From: Candidatus Thiosymbion ectosymbiont of Catanema sp. Cochon2018 | GTDB lineage: Bacteria; Pseudomonadota; Gammaproteobacteria; Chromatiales; Chromatiaceae | Assembly: GCA_011392765.1 (NCBI GenBank) | Contig: WYCW01000002.1 | Location: forward strand, 590,917-654,916 | Length of the DNA: 64,000 nucleotides | Direction: 5' to 3' | Part shown: piece after piece, positions 51,601 to 61,112 of the stretch | How the letters are laid out: each line of letters opens with the position of its first letter | Numbering within the stretch: position 1 is the first letter of the stretch | Notes under the pieces: model-generated | Told to the model about the DNA's origin: nothing | What the model saw: only the letters and a program-made list of their open reading frames with translations | Database searches by the model: none | Translations under genes and position numbers: made by a program

Positions 51601-54600
51601 ATGAGCGACCTGTCGACATTCGTTGATCGCTATGGCGGAAATCCGAGCTTGCTGTTGCGGTTCGACGGGGAGGATGCGCCGGAGCTGCTCCCCTACGCGA
51701 CCCTGACCGGCGCGCGCCAAGGTGGCAGCCCGGACCTCCAGGCACTGGTCGGCGTCTATGAGTGGCAGGACAATCCACTCATATATCTGGTGGATAGGGA
51801 GCAACTTGGCGAGGGATCGACACAGCTGCGCCGCATTCGCCGTCGGGTCGCCTTACACGGTGATGCCCCTTATTTGGGGGTGATCGAGGCCGGTCGTCTG
51901 ACCCTTCACGCAGTGGCCGTAGATAAGAAGGGTCCCGACGGCAGCCGCATCCAATTGGAGATCGACGACGGCGTCACCTTCCCCTACCTCGCCGCGCAAC
52001 GTCCCAAGATTGCCGCCGCGCGGGGGACCTGGATCGCCGACCTGATTCGGCGCCTGCTGCGCGAGACCCTGCGTAACCTGCGGAGCGTCGGCGTTCGGGA
52101 GACCGATGCCATCTCGTTAGCCGGCCGTGCCTTGTTCACGCGCTTCCTGGCGGACCGCGATCTTGTTCCGCAATCACCGGTAGCGGGAACGGAGGTCTAC
52201 ACCCTGTTCGATGACCCGGAGCGGATTGCCCGTACCTGCGCCTGGCTGGACGACACCTTCAACGGCGACCTGCTACCCCTTTCACCACAAGCACTGACGA
52301 GGCTGCGTCTCGAGATCTGCCGATCACTGGGCAACATCATGCGTCGCGCCGAGGGCGGGCAGCTACACCTGGGTTGGAAGCAGGGCTGGGACTACCTGGA
52401 TTTCGCGCATATCCCCGTGGGGGTGTTGAGCCAAGCCTATGAAGGCTATCTGCGCGAGCAGGCCCCCGAGCGTCAGCGCAAGCAGAGCGGCTACTTCACC
52501 CCCTTGCCCATCGCCGAGACCCTGGTGCGCGGGGCCTTCTACGCCCTGCGCGACGAAGGTCGGGCCCATACCGCCCGCGTGCTGGACCCGGCCGCTGGCG
52601 CGGGTGTGTTCCTGATCACCGCCTACCGTCAGTTGGTGGCGGAGCATTGGCGACACAGCGGGATTCGGCCCGACACCCAGACCTTGCGCGACATTCTCTA
52701 CGGGCAACTCACCGGCTTCGATATCGACGAAGCCGGGCTGCGCTTCGCCGCCCTGGGTCTGTACCTGATGGCCATCGAATTGGACGCGCAACCGGAGCCC
52801 GTCGAGAAGTTGCGCTTCGCCCACGACCTGCGCGACCGCGTGCTGTGGAAGGTCGGCGACCTCGACCGCGAGGACGACGGCGGGCTGATCGGTAGCTTGG
52901 GTAGCGAGGTGGGCGACCAGCACCGGGGACGTTACGACCTGGTGGTGGGCAATCCCCCCTGGACCGGCGCCAGGCGCATTCCCGGCTGGAACGAGGTCAC
53001 CGAACGCGTTACCGCGATTGCCCGGCAACGCCTGGGCGAGGAGACGCCGCCGCCCCCGATTCCCAACCAGGTGCCCGATCTGCCCTTCCTCTGGCACGCC
53101 ATGGAGTGGGCCCGTCCCGGCGGCCAGATTGCCCTGGCCCTGCACGCCCGGCTGCTGTTCGCGCAGGGCGACGGTATGCCCGAGGCCCGTAGCGCCCTCT
53201 TTTCCGCCCTGGACGTCACCAGCGTCATCAACGGCAGCGAGCTGCGCAATACCAAGGTCTGGCCCCAGATCACCGCCCCCTTCTGCCTGTTGTTCGGCCG
53301 CAACCGGCTCCCGCCACCGGGCGCGGGCTTGCGTTTTCTCAATCCCCACCGCGAGCCGGGTCTGAACGGGGCTGGCATCATGCGTCTGGACCCGGCCAAT
53401 GCGGAGGTGGTCAGTGCCCGCCAGCTCCAGGAGCGCCCGACCCTTCTGAAGACCCTGTTTCGGGGCACGCGCCTGGATCTGGAGATTCTGGAGCGCATCG
53501 AGGCCCGAGGGTTGCCGACACTGGATAGCTATTGGCGCAAACTGTTCGGGGAGTTTCGCGGTCGAGCCCGGCAAACAGGGAATGGTTACCAACGACTACG
53601 AACCAGCAGCCGACCGCGAAAATCGGGGGATGATGGACAACCGGGAATACCGGCTGACTATCTGCACAGCCTTCGGGAGCTCACCGCCGCTGACCTGGAT
53701 GGGTTGGTCGTGGATCACGAGAAGTTGGAACAGTTCAACCAAAGTCGTATACATGATCCACGGCGCCGGTCGCTTTTCACGGCCCCATTGACCGTTGTCC
53801 GCGAGTCGCCTCCGACGATGAACCATCGAATTGTCGTGGCGATGTCCGAACAGGATGTTGTTTTCAACCAGAGCGTCTACGGATACAGCACGAAGGGACA
53901 CCGACTTGCTGATTCGTTGGCCCGTTACTTAGCTCTATTGATCGGAAGCCAATTAAGTCTTTGGTATTCATTGGTAGTCAGCGGGAAATTCGGCTTCGAA
54001 AGACCAACCATAGAGAAAGCGACCATCGATTCGCTACCCCTGGTCCCGATCGAGGACCTGGATGAGGATAATCTGGAAGCACTGGACCGGCTGTTCGAGG
54101 CCCCGGCCACTGGCGACGGCCAGACGACCTGGGCCGATGCGGACCGCTGGGTAGCCTCGCTCTATGGACTGAATGAGCGTGATCTCCAGGTCATCGAGGA
54201 TACGCTCGCCTACCATCTGCCCTTTTCCACCAATCGCGAGGCCGCTCATCGGCCGCCCGATTCCCCGCTCCAGGCGGTGTTTTGCGAGACGCTCCAATCC
54301 GAGCTGCAACCCTGGGTCGCGGACCAGGATCGGCGCATCGATGTCAGGGCGGCCGCGGGGCTTCCGGCGCACTGTCCCTGGCAACTCTTGCTGCTGACGG
54401 TGGGGGCACAGGGACATAGCGACACCGCCTCGCCAAGTAGCCACGATTGGGAGGCGATCACCCGGCTTGCCGATCGCACGGGCATTGCGGAGATACTCCA
54501 TCCAGTAGAAGGTGGCCGCGCTATATGGATCGGTCGTCTGCGTCAGGCGCGTTACTGGAGCCGCTCCCAGGCCCGGCTGCTCGCCCAGCGCATCGTCTGG

Positions 54601-54633
54601 GAACAAGGTTCACTGCTGTTCGATGGAGACTGA
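51601..54633 (+). CDS. Large N6-adenine DNA methyltransferase
   Basis: A 1010-residue protein. Motif I VLDPAAGAGVFLITAYRQ near residue 330 and motif IV VVGNPPWTGARR near residue 450 give an N6-adenine methylase of the class with an N-terminal specificity or nuclease-like region (residues 1-270), a central helical domain and a C-terminal target-recognition-like part. It is long enough to be a single-chain restriction-modification or BREX-like enzyme, but no helicase or endonuclease motif was seen in it. The next gene, 3 bases away, encodes a PD-(D/E)XK nuclease, so the pair is likely a defence system. It splits the cobalamin cluster. Confidence 0.8.
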   Translation: MSDLSTFVDRYGGNPSLLLRFDGEDAPELLPYATLTGARQGGSPDLQALVGVYEWQDNPLIYLVDREQLGEGSTQLRRIRRRVALHGDAPYLGVIEAGRLTLHAVAVDKKGPDGSRIQLEIDDGVTFPYLAAQRPKIAAARGTWIADLIRRLLRETLRNLRSVGVRETDAISLAGRALFTRFLADRDLVPQSPVAGTEVYTLFDDPERIARTCAWLDDTFNGDLLPLSPQALTRLRLEICRSLGNIMRRAEGGQLHLGWKQGWDYLDFAHIPVGVLSQAYEGYLREQAPERQRKQSGYFTPLPIAETLVRGAFYALRDEGRAHTARVLDPAAGAGVFLITAYRQLVAEHWRHSGIRPDTQTLRDILYGQLTGFDIDEAGLRFAALGLYLMAIELDAQPEPVEKLRFAHDLRDRVLWKVGDLDREDDGGLIGSLGSEVGDQHRGRYDLVVGNPPWTGARRIPGWNEVTERVTAIARQRLGEETPPPPIPNQVPDLPFLWHAMEWARPGGQIALALHARLLFAQGDGMPEARSALFSALDVTSVINGSELRNTKVWPQITAPFCLLFGRNRLPPPGAGLRFLNPHREPGLNGAGIMRLDPANAEVVSARQLQERPTLLKTLFRGTRLDLEILERIEARGLPTLDSYWRKLFGEFRGRARQTGNGYQRLRTSSRPRKSGDDGQPGIPADYLHSLRELTAADLDGLVVDHEKLEQFNQSRIHDPRRRSLFTAPLTVVRESPPTMNHRIVVAMSEQDVVFNQSVYGYSTKGHRLADSLARYLALLIGSQLSLWYSLVVSGKFGFERPTIEKATIDSLPLVPIEDLDEDNLEALDRLFEAPATGDGQTTWADADRWVASLYGLNERDLQVIEDTLAYHLPFSTNREAAHRPPDSPLQAVFCETLQSELQPWVADQDRRIDVRAAAGLPAHCPWQLLLLTVGAQGHSDTASPSSHDWEAITRLADRTGIAEILHPVEGGRAIWIGRLRQARYWSRSQARLLAQRIVWEQGSLLFDGD

Positions 54634-54636
54634 GGG

Positions 54637-55356
54637 ATGAGCCGGGATGCCGTCGCCAACGGTCGCTCGGCGCTGGCCCAGCTCACGGAAGGGACGCCAC
54701 TTCCCTTGCCGGTGCTGCCCCCGCATGTCTTGGCGAGCATCGTCGACGGGATACACAAGGCATGGAGCCAAGTCCCCGGCGAGCAGGCGCGAAACGCCGC
54801 TGAACCCGCTCTGAACGCCATGCTCGGGACACAGTTGAACCGACTGATCGACCGCGACCACCGTCTGCGCATGGTTGTGTTCGTGGTTCATCGGGGCGTG
54901 GAGAGCGTCAACTACGACGGAAGCAAGCTGGAAAAACGCCCTGATCTCTCCGTCACGCTCACCGCCGGAATCCGCGCCCGTAACTTCCCCTTTACCATCG
55001 AATGCAAGCTCATCGACGAGGCCGCGAGGAAAACCGTCGATCTCTACTGCAAGAAAGGCGTGAAACGCTTTGTCGACGGCGAATACGCCTGGGCCAGACC
55101 GGAGGCCGCCATGCTCGCCTATGTCCGGGATGGCTCACGAGTCGTACCGGACCTGAGTACCCATCTCGAACGGCGCGCGGCTCAAGACGACGACCCCTAC
55201 CGCACGCAAAGGCTTCCCGATGGCGGTAACAAGGGGCCGCCCCGTTCCACCCACGGCCGCTGCTTTCGCTACCCGGACCGATCACCCGGCGACGATCCCG
55301 GCCCGATTACCCTGCTGCACATCTGGTTGGATGCCCGACGCGCCGGTCCGCGATGA
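54637..55356 (+). CDS. PD-(D/E)XK nuclease partner of methylase
   Basis: A 239-residue protein. KLEKRPDLSVTLTAGIRARN near residue 102 supplies the acidic residue of a P-D motif; NFPFTIECKLIDEAARKTV near residue 123 is the E-x-K half; YCKKGVKRFVDGEYAWARPE continues the core. The pattern fits a restriction-like endonuclease. It follows the methylase almost directly and is probably cotranscribed. The pair may restrict unmethylated DNA. Start is ATG 54637. Confidence 0.75.
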   Translation: MSRDAVANGRSALAQLTEGTPLPLPVLPPHVLASIVDGIHKAWSQVPGEQARNAAEPALNAMLGTQLNRLIDRDHRLRMVVFVVHRGVESVNYDGSKLEKRPDLSVTLTAGIRARNFPFTIECKLIDEAARKTVDLYCKKGVKRFVDGEYAWARPEAAMLAYVRDGSRVVPDLSTHLERRAAQDDDPYRTQRLPDGGNKGPPRSTHGRCFRYPDRSPGDDPGPITLLHIWLDARRAGPR

Positions 55357-55453
55357 TCCACAATCCGCAAGGTCACATGAAGTATTCGCCCGAATTGGAA
55401 ATCGTGCTTTCCGAGTCCGCTTACGATTATTCCTGGCAGGAGACATAGAGGGC

Positions 55454-56059
55454 ATGGACACCAACGACCGGGAGCAACGCCATCGTGAGCGTATGCGGCG
55501 CAAGAAAACGGTGATCGACGCCGCTATCGACCGTGCGGAAACGGACAAGGGCCTGCTACTGGTTCTGACCGGCAACGGCAAGGGCAAGTCCAGCTCGGCC
55601 TTCGGCATGGTCGCGCGCGCCCTCGGCCACGGGATGCGGGTGGGCGTGGCCCAGTTCGTCAAAGGCCGCGAGGATACCGGCGAAGAGGTCTTCTTTCGCC
55701 GCCAGCCGGGCGTGACCTGGCATCTGCTCGGCGAGGGTTTTACCTGGGAGACGCAGGATCCGGAGCGCGATACGCAAATGGCCCGAAGCGGCTGGAGCGT
55801 GGTGCGTGGGATGCTGCGGGATGAATCCATCGACCTGATCCTGCTCGACGAGCTCACCTATCCCCTGCGTAACGGCTGGCTCGAGATCGAGACGGTCTTG
55901 ACCGACCTCCAAGCGCGACCCCCGATGCAGCACGTGGTAGTGACCGGACGCGGCGCGCCGAAAGCCTTGTGCGATGCGGCCAATACCCTGACCGAGCTGC
56001 GAGATGTCAAGCATGCGTTCCGCGCGGGTGTGCGGGCGCAGAAGGGGATCGACCTGTGA
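55454..56059 (+). CDS. cobO: Cob(I)yrinic acid a,c-diamide adenosyltransferase
   Basis: A 201-residue BtuR/CobO-type enzyme. TGNGKGKSSSAFGMVARALG is the P-loop; DLILLDELTYPLRNGWLEIE the Walker B; VVVTGRGAPKALCDAANTLT a C-terminal family block. It attaches the upper adenosyl ligand to cobalamin precursors. ATG 55454 gives the normal family length. Its TGA overlaps the GTG start of cbiA, so they are coupled. Confidence 0.95.
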   Translation: MDTNDREQRHRERMRRKKTVIDAAIDRAETDKGLLLVLTGNGKGKSSSAFGMVARALGHGMRVGVAQFVKGREDTGEEVFFRRQPGVTWHLLGEGFTWETQDPERDTQMARSGWSVVRGMLRDESIDLILLDELTYPLRNGWLEIETVLTDLQARPPMQHVVVTGRGAPKALCDAANTLTELRDVKHAFRAGVRAQKGIDL

Positions 56060-57369
56060 GGTGCTGCCCCGCCCTGTTCGTCAGCGGACCCGCCTCCAAC
56101 TCGGGCAAGACGACGGTTACCGCAGCATTGGCGCGGTATTACCGAGACCGTGGTCGGCGGGTGCGGGTCTTCAAGACGGGGCCCGATTTTCTCGACCCCA
56201 TGATCCTGGAGCGGGCCTCGGGCGCCCCGGTCTACAATCTCGATCTCTTCATGGGCGGGGAAGAGCACTGCCGGCAGCTGCTGTACGAAGCGGCCGGGAA
56301 TGCCGATCTAATCCTGATCGAGGGCGTAATGGGCCTGTTCGACGGAGATCCCAGCAGCGCCGATCTCGCCAAGCTCTTTGGTGTGCCCGTCCTCGCCGTG
56401 ATCGACGGCTCCGCCATGGCCCAGACCTTCGGCGCCCTGGCCCACGGGCTCGCGACCTACCGCAACGACATCCCCTTCGCCGGTGTGCTGGCCAACAATG
56501 TCGCGGGCAAACGCCACTACGAGATGCTCTCCGAGAGCCTGCCGTCGGGGGTCGCCGCCTTCGGATGGCTCCCACGAGACGAGCAAATCGAGCTGCCGAG
56601 CCGACACCTGGGCCTGATCCAGGCCGGTGAGATCGGCGATCTCGAGGCGCGGATTCAAGGCGCCGCAGCGGCGCTGAAGGGATTCCCTGAGCGGGAGCAG
56701 TCACAGGCGCCGGCGCCGATTGAACTGCGGCAGCCCGAGCCGCGATCCCTAGCGTGCTTGCTCGATGGCCTGCGTATCGCGATCGCCCGGGATCAGGCCT
56801 TTGCGTTCCTCTACCGCGCCAATCTCGACCTGCTCCGTTCGCTGGGCGCCGAGCTGTGCTTCTTCTCCCCCCTGGACGATGCTGCGCTCCCGGATGCCGA
56901 TGCGCTCTACCTCCCCGGCGGTTATCCGGAGCTGCATCTGGATCGGCTCGCGGCGAATCGGCCGATGAAGGAGGCGATACGGGCACACCATGCCGCGGGC
57001 GGACCGATCTTTGCGGAATGCGGCGGGATGCTGTATCTGCTGGAATCTCTCACAGACACCCGGGGTCACGGCGTCGAGATGATCGGAATCCTTCCCGGAC
57101 ACGCCAGGATGCAGGAGCGGCTCGCCAACCTCGGCATTCACAGCATCGTGCTTCCCCAGGGCGAGATTCGCGGTCACACCTTTCACTACTCGCGGTTGGA
57201 AACGACGATGCTACCTGTCGCCTTCAGCGAGGGTCGCCGGCCGGGTCAACGGGGCGAGCCGGTCTACCGGGAAGGCGCGCTGCACGCCTCATACATGCAC
57301 CTGTATTTTCTCTCGAATCCGCAGGCCATCGCTCGCCTGTTCAGCGCGGATGCTGGAGGACGGTATTGA
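56056..57369 (+). CDS. cbiA: Cobyrinate a,c-diamide synthase
   Basis: About 437 residues from GTG 56056. SGPASNSGKTTVTAALARYY is the P-loop of the N-terminal ATPase-like domain; FKTGPDFLDPMILERASGAP and LIEGVMGLFDG are family blocks. The glutaminase half has LYLPGGYPELHLDRLA and GPIFAECGGMLYLLESL with the catalytic Cys, and HASYMHLYF with the His near the end. It makes the a,c-diamide from glutamine and ATP. It overlaps cobO and cbiF at both ends. Confidence 0.95.
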   Translation: MRCCPALFVSGPASNSGKTTVTAALARYYRDRGRRVRVFKTGPDFLDPMILERASGAPVYNLDLFMGGEEHCRQLLYEAAGNADLILIEGVMGLFDGDPSSADLAKLFGVPVLAVIDGSAMAQTFGALAHGLATYRNDIPFAGVLANNVAGKRHYEMLSESLPSGVAAFGWLPRDEQIELPSRHLGLIQAGEIGDLEARIQGAAAALKGFPEREQSQAPAPIELRQPEPRSLACLLDGLRIAIARDQAFAFLYRANLDLLRSLGAELCFFSPLDDAALPDADALYLPGGYPELHLDRLAANRPMKEAIRAHHAAGGPIFAECGGMLYLLESLTDTRGHGVEMIGILPGHARMQERLANLGIHSIVLPQGEIRGHTFHYSRLETTMLPVAFSEGRRPGQRGEPVYREGALHASYMHLYFLSNPQAIARLFSADAGGRY

Positions 57370-58160
57370 TGGGCAAGGTGTGGTTCGTCGGCGCCGGTCC
57401 CGGCGATCCCGATTTGATCACGGTCAAGGGAAGGAACATGGTCTCCAAAGCAGGGGCTATCCTGTACGCCGGATCGCTGGTGTCCGAAGCGGCCTTGCGC
57501 TGGGCGCCTCTCGGCTGCGAGATCGCGGACTCCAAGGACATGACACTGGAGGAGATCACCGATTGGCTGGTCGCAAAGGCGCGGGTCCATGAGCTGGTCG
57601 TGCGGCTGCAAACCGGTGACCCTTCCTTGTACGGTGCCCTCATCGAGATGGCGCGACCGCTCGATGGGGCTGGAGTCGAGATCGGCGTGGTGCCCGGTGT
57701 CTCCTCCGCCATGGCGTCCGCGGCCGCCGCCGTCGAGAGCCTGACGCTTCCCGAGGTGACACAGACAGTGATACTGACCCGTGTGGAGGGACGCACACCG
57801 ATGCCCGAAGGTGAGAGTCTGGAGGCGCTGGCGCGGCATCAGTGCACCCTCTGCCTGTTCCTCTCCGTCGGCTTGTTGGGCAAGGTCCGCGAGGACCTGC
57901 TCGCGGCGGGCTGGCGCGAGGACGCGCCCGTGCTGGTCGTCCAGAAGGCGAGCTGGCCCGGTGAGGAGAAGATCCTGCGCGGCACGCTTGGGGACATCCG
58001 GGAGAGATGCCGCGCCGAGAAAATCCGCAGCCAAGCCATGATCATAGTGAGCCCCACCCTGGGAGCACGGAGCTGGCCGAGTATGAAAAAATCCAAGCTC
58101 TATGATTCGAGCTTTACCCATCGATTTCGTCTGGGTAGAAAGCCTGGGGGAAGCGATTAG
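57369..58160 (+). CDS. cbiF: Precorrin-4/cobalt-precorrin-4 methyltransferase
   Basis: About 263 residues from ATG 57369, which overlaps the cbiA stop. VWFVGAGPGDPDLITVKGRN is the tetrapyrrole methylase G-x-G-x-G-D motif; ILYAGSLVSEAALRWAPLGC and RLQTGDPSLYGALIEMARPL are typical; EIGVVPGVSSAMASAAAA follows. CbiF/CobM adds a methyl group at C-11 using SAM. It is the last gene of the cob block before an accessory insertion; nothing was recognised in 58161-58421. Confidence 0.92.
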   Translation: MGKVWFVGAGPGDPDLITVKGRNMVSKAGAILYAGSLVSEAALRWAPLGCEIADSKDMTLEEITDWLVAKARVHELVVRLQTGDPSLYGALIEMARPLDGAGVEIGVVPGVSSAMASAAAAVESLTLPEVTQTVILTRVEGRTPMPEGESLEALARHQCTLCLFLSVGLLGKVREDLLAAGWREDAPVLVVQKASWPGEEKILRGTLGDIRERCRAEKIRSQAMIIVSPTLGARSWPSMKKSKLYDSSFTHRFRLGRKPGGSD

Positions 58161-58421
58161 AATCAAACGCAATCATTTGGTCGACGAAGTGGATGGCGCT
58201 CTTCCCTTTGCATAGATCCAATCACTTGTGACACCACATACTTCGGCGGGATACTGCTCTCATACGGTTTTGAGATTTTGCATCCCGTGTAACACGCCAA
58301 TCTTCATCCATCGGGGCTCTACTCTCAGGTGGGTGCGTGGCGGCTCACAACCAGATTGTCCCGAAATCGGCATCTCGACAACGGCTCCAGGTAACCGCGA
58401 ACAAATGGCCGCTGAGAAAAC

Positions 58422-58760
58422 ATGGACGTGAGCAATTTTCCTATCGGCCAGAAGATTGTCCTTCGTGACCCGGTGACGGGCATTCGCCGCATCGAGGTCA
58501 AGGGCCGCACGCGCGGTCAGCCAGTGCGCCTGACCACCAATGAGTGGTACAAAGCGGCGCAGCTTGGCGATAGCTACTGGCTCTATGTCGTTTGGGATCC
58601 GCTACAGGATCCGGAGCCCGAGCCGGTCATGATCCAGAATCCATTCAAGCACCTCGATTACGCGAAGCGGGAAGTGGTCACGGCGCGGTGCTACGACATC
58701 CCGGCGGAGGCCATCGAGAAGGCGAGGGGTTACGACAAACGGGGGCACGACGATGCCTAG
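58422..58760 (+). CDS. DUF3883 domain fragment
   Basis: A 112-residue protein corresponding only to the C-terminal part of DUF3883: TGIRRIEVKGRTRGQPVRLT with the E-x-K motif of a PD-(D/E)XK fold, then NEWYKAAQLGDSYWLYVVWD. DUF3883 normally forms the end of a larger protein, often in defence systems, so this may be a remnant or a stand-alone domain. It overlaps the next gene by 8 bases. Start ATG 58422. Confidence 0.7.
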   Translation: MDVSNFPIGQKIVLRDPVTGIRRIEVKGRTRGQPVRLTTNEWYKAAQLGDSYWLYVVWDPLQDPEPEPVMIQNPFKHLDYAKREVVTARCYDIPAEAIEKARGYDKRGHDDA

Positions 58761-59529
58761 CGAGATCCTGAAAAACAAGCCTTTGGTGGAAACCATACTG
58801 GAAGTGAAGTGGGCGATGTTCTCGCCCGCTCCCAAAGTCCAGTTGGACCCGCATTACAAGCTGCTGTTGGGGCGTTTGTATGAACGGCTTTCGGATAATT
58901 ATCCGGAGCATGAGCAACTCCCGAGCGCCATGATTCCGGACGAGATGTCGGCCCACATGGTTCAGCACCGGTTCCGTCATGCAGCGGCCGATTGGCCGCT
59001 CGTGCAGATCGGCCCGGGAATTCTCACGGTGAACGATACCCATAAGTACACCTGGGATGACTTTCGAGCGCGATCCCTAACTGCTGTCCAAAAACTTTAT
59101 GAGGCGCATCCGAAGCCGGCCGATCTGAAGGTGGATAGCCTACTGCTTCGCTATATCGATGCAGTCGAGCTCGACTATCCGGCGGACGATGTGTATGCCT
59201 TTTTGCGGGAAAAGATGAACGTCTCCATCGCCCTGCCGGAGACCTTGTTCAAGGAAACACCGGTGCAGTCAAGGCCGAGTCATTTCAGCTGGCAATCGGC
59301 ATACGCATGCGATGACCCGAGAGCAATGGTGACGGTGCGGTTCGCAACCGGGCAAAAGGAAGAAAAACCGGCGTTGTTGTGGGAGACCATGGTGCACACA
59401 CGTGAGCCGGACATCCCGGAGCGGCCCGACGGATTCGCTTCCTGGATCGATGCCGCACACACCGTTGCAGACGATTGGTTCTTCAAGTTGATCGAGGGAG
59501 AGCTGAAGGGGAGGTTCAGTGGTGACTAG
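58753..59529 (+). CDS. TIGR04255-like protein
   Basis: A 258-residue protein. ILKNKPLVETILEVKWAMF at the start and LKVDSLLLRYIDAVELDYPA later match the sporadically distributed TIGR04255 family, found in scattered accessory loci. No catalytic motif is evident. It overlaps both neighbours (DUF3883 upstream, unknown gene downstream), so the three form one operon. A role in defence or stress is possible but only inferred from context. Confidence 0.72.
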   Translation: MPSEILKNKPLVETILEVKWAMFSPAPKVQLDPHYKLLLGRLYERLSDNYPEHEQLPSAMIPDEMSAHMVQHRFRHAAADWPLVQIGPGILTVNDTHKYTWDDFRARSLTAVQKLYEAHPKPADLKVDSLLLRYIDAVELDYPADDVYAFLREKMNVSIALPETLFKETPVQSRPSHFSWQSAYACDDPRAMVTVRFATGQKEEKPALLWETMVHTREPDIPERPDGFASWIDAAHTVADDWFFKLIEGELKGRFSGD

Positions 59530-60073
59530 ACCGTATGCAGCCATTACCGGCGACAGGAACAGCTCTTGGCTTGGCCAGTTCTCCGGGAGCTGGAGCGAGG
59601 ATTACCTGGAACCGGCACAACCGACGACCGACCTGCTGGCCCTGCTACAGCATTACGGAATGGCCGTGCCGCTGCGCATCACCGTATCCAGCACGCACGT
59701 ATTCTCGGATGCCTGGACGCTATTGAGAGAGTTCGACGTGACGTCCCCCGGGGCTATATCCGGGCGGCTGTTAGCAGAGCTTGGCTGGTCGCTCGAAGAG
59801 GCTCTGGAAACACGCAGGCGCCTGCGGAGCTTCGAGAAGAATTGGAACGCACCGGCAATGGAGACCTCCGATGACGAGCGCACCGGGGACAAAACCACTC
59901 CGTTCTGGACCAGTCTCCCACTTGAGAAGCTGGCGGAGATGCAGGGTGTGCAACCTGTGGGAGATCTCGACGAGATCAGCGCGCTCTGGCCAGTGGACGA
60001 CGATCCCGATCAAATGCTCGCCCACATCCTTGAAGAACGCGCGTCGCGCCGCGGACTTGCTCGGAAGGAGTAG
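59519..60073 (+). CDS. Unknown protein coupled to TIGR04255 gene
   Basis: A 184-residue protein overlapping the TIGR04255 gene by 11 bases. Blocks are TRPYAAITGDRNSSWLGQFS, LLQHYGMAVPLRITVSSTHV and a charged C-terminus (EISALWPVDDDPDQMLAHIL). I do not recognise a family. Its C-terminal region looks like an antitoxin tail followed directly by a PIN gene, so it could also serve the latter. Confidence 0.6.
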   Translation: MVTRPYAAITGDRNSSWLGQFSGSWSEDYLEPAQPTTDLLALLQHYGMAVPLRITVSSTHVFSDAWTLLREFDVTSPGAISGRLLAELGWSLEEALETRRRLRSFEKNWNAPAMETSDDERTGDKTTPFWTSLPLEKLAEMQGVQPVGDLDEISALWPVDDDPDQMLAHILEERASRRGLARKE

Positions 60074-60075
60074 GG

Positions 60076-60261
60076 ATGATGAGCGTTGTGCTTCTCGACA
60101 CGACTGTCGCTTCTCTGCTGCACCCCAAGAAGAAGGGGACTGAGGTCAGGGAGCATTACGAGAAGCACATGCAGGGGCAGACCTTGGCACTGTGTTTCTT
60201 TTCGCCAGCGAGCCTTTTCCCTTTGCCGGCAAGGAATCCGCGATACGGGATCTCGGCTTGA
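60076..60261 (+). pseudogene. PIN-domain protein, truncated
   Basis: MSVVLLDTTVASLLHPKKKG begins like a VapC PIN domain (first Asp, D-T-T) and continues EVREHYEKHMQGQTLALCFF; then the frame degenerates and stops after 61 residues. The D-A-x-H and C-terminal acidic motifs are absent. In the following 120 bases another frame stays open (SAIRDLGLNAAIVDGERYGW) but its origin is not recognised. Confidence 0.7.
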
Positions 60262-60385
60262 ACGCGGCCATCGTCGATGGTGAGCGCTACGGCTGGTACG
60301 GGCTGCGATCGATTCGTTTCCTGAAAGACGTTTGCGCTGGCTTGTCGGGGCGGAACGAGCTTACTTCATCGGAATTGCAGGCAAC

Positions 60386-61054
60386 ATGAAAGAGACGGTT
60401 ACAGAGCAGATCACTCGGACCGGCCGACAGATCGAGCAGGATTCCTTCGCCATTATCGACCGGGAGGCCGGACCGCACGGCTACGACCCGGACCAGTGGG
60501 CGATCGTGCGGCGCATGATCCACGCCAGCGCGGACTTCGAGTTCAGCGGCCTCACACGTTTTCACCCGGCGGCGGTTTCCGCGGGCATCGATGCTATATT
60601 CATCGGTTGCCCGATCGTCGCGGACGTGGCCATGATCTGCGTCGGTCTGTCGCAACCCAGACTGTCCGGCTTCGGCATGGCGGCGCATCAGTTCATCGGC
60701 GATCCGGACGTCATTGCACAGGCCCGGACGCAGGACAGCACCCGGGCCGTACAGGCTATGCGCAAGGTCCGCGAGCGCGGACTCTTGGATGGCGGCATCG
60801 TCGGCGTCGGGAACGCGCCGACCGCCTTGTTGGAGGTCATGCGCCAGGTGCGCGAGGAGGGGGCACGGCCAGCGCTGGTCGTCGGCATGCCCGTCGGCTT
60901 CGTGTCTGCGGCCGAGTCCAAGGCGGCGTTGCGCGAGATCACCGAGGTCCCCTGGATCATCACCGAAGGGCGCAAAGGGGGGTCTACGCTGGTGGTGGCC
61001 GCACTGCACGCCCTCCTGTCCCTGGCCGAGCAGCGGCGCCGGGAAAGCTCCTGA
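60386..61054 (+). CDS. cbiC: Precorrin-8X/cobalt-precorrin-8 methylmutase
   Basis: About 222 residues from ATG 60386. IEQDSFAIIDREAGPHGYDP and QWAIVRRMIHASADFEF contain the catalytic His region; GCPIVADVAMICVGLSQPRL and GIVGVGNAPTALLEVMRQVR, PALVVGMPVGFVSAAESKAA are the family hallmarks. It migrates the C-11 methyl to C-12. It resumes the cobalamin cluster after the accessory genes. Confidence 0.95.
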   Translation: MKETVTEQITRTGRQIEQDSFAIIDREAGPHGYDPDQWAIVRRMIHASADFEFSGLTRFHPAAVSAGIDAIFIGCPIVADVAMICVGLSQPRLSGFGMAAHQFIGDPDVIAQARTQDSTRAVQAMRKVRERGLLDGGIVGVGNAPTALLEVMRQVREEGARPALVVGMPVGFVSAAESKAALREITEVPWIITEGRKGGSTLVVAALHALLSLAEQRRRESS

Positions 61055-61112
61055 GTCCGAGCGCCCCAACTCGTGCAGATGAACCCGATCATCTGAAAAG
61101 GTATGGCGCGGT

